Part shown: positions 62,951 through 64,000 of the stretch, piece after piece
Layout of the letters: every line of letters starts with the position of its first letter
Numbering within the stretch: the first letter of the stretch is position 1
Assembly (NCBI RefSeq): GCF_000787375.1
Contig: NZ_JRJU01000004.1
Location: forward strand, 1 to 64,000
DNA from: Halalkalibacter okhensis
GTDB taxonomy: Bacteria; Bacillota; Bacilli; Bacillales; Bacillaceae_D
DNA: 64,000 nucleotides
Direction of reading: 5' to 3'
Position numbers and translations under genes: made by a program
Notes under the pieces: generated by a model
Databases searched by the model: none
Told to the model about the DNA's origin: nothing
What the model saw: the letters and a program-made list of their open reading frames with translations, nothing else

Positions 62951-63257
62951 TAAAGGTCACTGAAAAGTGCTCGTTTATTTCTTGAAAAGGAGCTTTGATC
63001 TCGCTCCCGGGATGGGGGACACGCTTTCCGCAGGAGGGCGTTGAACTAACCGGCTGCGCCGGTGGATTTCAACCTGCCCTTTCCTCCTGCAGGAGTCGGT
63101 CCCCCATCCCGTCCGCTTGTTGAGAGGAAAGATAGAAATTCCCTACTTTTCAACGATCAAAAGAAACTAGGGGAAATAGCGCAAAGAAGGCAATGCAAAA
63201 GAAAAAAACGACTTTTTCAGTGCCCTCACGACTTTCACCTTTTTCAGTGACCTTGCC
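62951..63257. repeat. composite inverted-repeat element
   Basis: Outer arms AAGGTCACTGAAAA (about 62955) and TTTTTCAGTGACCTT (about 63240) face each other. Between them a GC-rich inner inverted repeat runs from GGGATGGGGGAC (63009) to GTCGGTCCCCCATCCC (63110), with CCGCAGGAGG / CCTCCTGCAGG and ACCGGCTGCGCCGGT at the centre. Confidence 0.75.
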
Positions 63258-63337
63258 AGTGGCTGGAGCGCAGGTGAACAAACATGTTGCTTCCACCTAA
63301 TCCATAAAAACAACAAAGAATGCGAAAAACAGCCATT
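63258..63337. repeat. right end of dispersed repeat element, copy C
   Basis: GTGGCTGGAGCGCAGGTGAA and CAAAGAATGCGAAAAACAGCC match the right end of copy A (13850-14064). The left end is replaced by or joined to the composite element at 62951-63257. Confidence 0.7.
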
Positions 63338-63345
63338 TAAAACAA

Positions 63346-63380
63346 AAGGGTCAACTTCTATTTGTTAGAAGCTGACCCTT
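63346..63380. terminator. nhaC terminator
   Basis: Stem AAGGGTCAACTTCTA / TAGAAGCTGACCCTT with one mismatch, immediately downstream of nhaC. Confidence 0.8.
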
Positions 63381-63388
63381 CATCTTAC

Positions 63389-64000
63389 TTACGCATTAGC
63401 ACTCCATTTTCTTAAAACGATGACTGTTGCAACAAGTAGTGCAAAAGCGACCACTAAACTTAGTACTACGCTGGTGGTAAATCCTAATACGAGATAAGAG
63501 ATTACGGTAATGCCAGCTGCAATTAACGCATATGGAAGCTGGGTAACTACGTGATCAATATGATGACTTCCTGCTCCTGTTGAAGAAAGAATCGTCGTAT
63601 CTGAAATCGGAGAGCAGTGATCACCAAAGATCGAACCAGCTAGCACCGCCGCCATCATCGGTAAGATTAATGTAATATCAATTACTGCCGCCATCTCACC
63701 TGCAATCGGAAGTAACAAGCCAAACGTTCCCCAAGATGTCCCTGTTGAAAATGCCGCAAAACCAGCAATAATAAACAAAATCACTGGTAAGAACATTGGA
63801 TGCAGATTTGACTGTTCCACAAGTGATGCTAAATAGGTTCCCGTCCCTAAATCTCCAATGATCGAAATAAGTGTCCATGCAAAGAACAAAATGTAAATTG
63901 CTGGAAGCATCGACTTCATCCCGATGACCAATGAAGTTCCTAGACCTGTACCTGATTTTGGCTTAAACACATTCAAAATAAGTGCAATCGCTAAGCCAAA
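63389..64000 (-). CDS. nhaC: Na+/H+ antiporter NhaC, C-terminal part
   Basis: The frame is open to the right edge of the window, so the N-terminal half is outside. The visible 203 aa contain five to six membrane helices and the NhaC-family segments STGTSWGTFGLLLPIAGEM and FGDHCSPISDTTILSSTGA. The protein exchanges Na+ for H+ and is important for alkaline pH homeostasis. Lactate/malate-Na+ antiport (MleN) is another possibility in this family. Confidence 0.88.
   Translation of the reverse strand, partial: FGLAIALILNVFKPKSGTGLGTSLVIGMKSMLPAIYILFFAWTLISIIGDLGTGTYLASLVEQSNLHPMFLPVILFIIAGFAAFSTGTSWGTFGLLLPIAGEMAAVIDITLILPMMAAVLAGSIFGDHCSPISDTTILSSTGAGSHHIDHVVTQLPYALIAAGITVISYLVLGFTTSVVLSLVVAFALLVATVIVLRKWSANA

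Overview
The window is chromosomal DNA from a spore-forming, low-GC Bacillaceae bacterium, most likely an alkaliphilic or halotolerant relative of Bacillus (an Alkalihalobacillus-type organism). The evidence is long conserved gene order with the B. subtilis yug-yui-yum-yut-yun region, many sporulation genes (Spo0E-like, SplA-like, yutH, yutC, lytH, an orphan PAS histidine kinase) and several probably Na+-coupled transporters (YuiF-type and NhaC-type antiporters, an NSS symporter, a TRAP system). The genus is an inference. I see no prophage, insertion sequence, CRISPR array or replication origin.

Layout. 1-250: leader and tandem promoters of an rRNA operon running leftward out of the window. 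375-7123: secreted rhodanese, purT with a PurR-type operator, secreted alkaline phosphatase, a DnaA-box cluster, a Gly/Tyr-rich protein, fumC and small unknown genes. 7480-8600: an unknown winged-helix protein, a cluster of GGATCC/TTCCGC repeats and tRNA-Ala(GGC). 8650-14571: yugO-yugN-pgi-yugJ-yuzA-yugI block. 14775-19778: DEAD-box helicase, thiM, alaR-alaT, an isochorismatase-type hydrolase. 19883-23058: YihY-type membrane protein, HU, RDD protein, bioY, a lipoprotein. 23199-23769: eleven 52-bp tandem hairpin repeats. 24007-31000: yuiF, a GntR/ABC operon, a TRAP transporter. 31521-36423: pepA, yuiD, a cobalamin-binding-like protein, yuiC, yuiB, yuiA. 36626-44708: NDH-2, erpA, a Spo0E-like peptide, mqnE, dapF, yuzB, a TetR/NDH-2 fusion (yutJ position), yuzD, yutI, a SplA-like gene. 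44763-50080: hom-thrC-thrB, yutH, yutG. 50260-58476: sensor kinase, yutF, SufR-like regulator, yutE, yutD, yutC, lipA, lytH. 58559-64000: DUF421 protein, NSS transporter with a MetS-like small subunit, a membrane-anchored PstS-like protein and the end of nhaC.

How the genes connect. Most genes are housekeeping: threonine and lysine/peptidoglycan precursors (hom-thrC-thrB, dapF), Fe-S and lipoate metabolism (erpA, yutI, lipA, SufR-like regulator), respiration (two NDH-2 modules, fumC) and menaquinone by the futalosine route (mqnE). Four real genes are too short for ordinary ORF calling: a 29-aa and a 51-aa membrane peptide, yuiA (42 aa) and the 35-aa MetS-like subunit. The most unusual items are the in-frame TetR-NDH-2 fusion with a palindrome just downstream of its promoter, the 52-bp hairpin array, a SplA-like gene whose start codon lies in a 12-bp stem, a terminator hairpin whose 3' arm is the next gene's ribosome binding site, and several dispersed palindromic repeat families.
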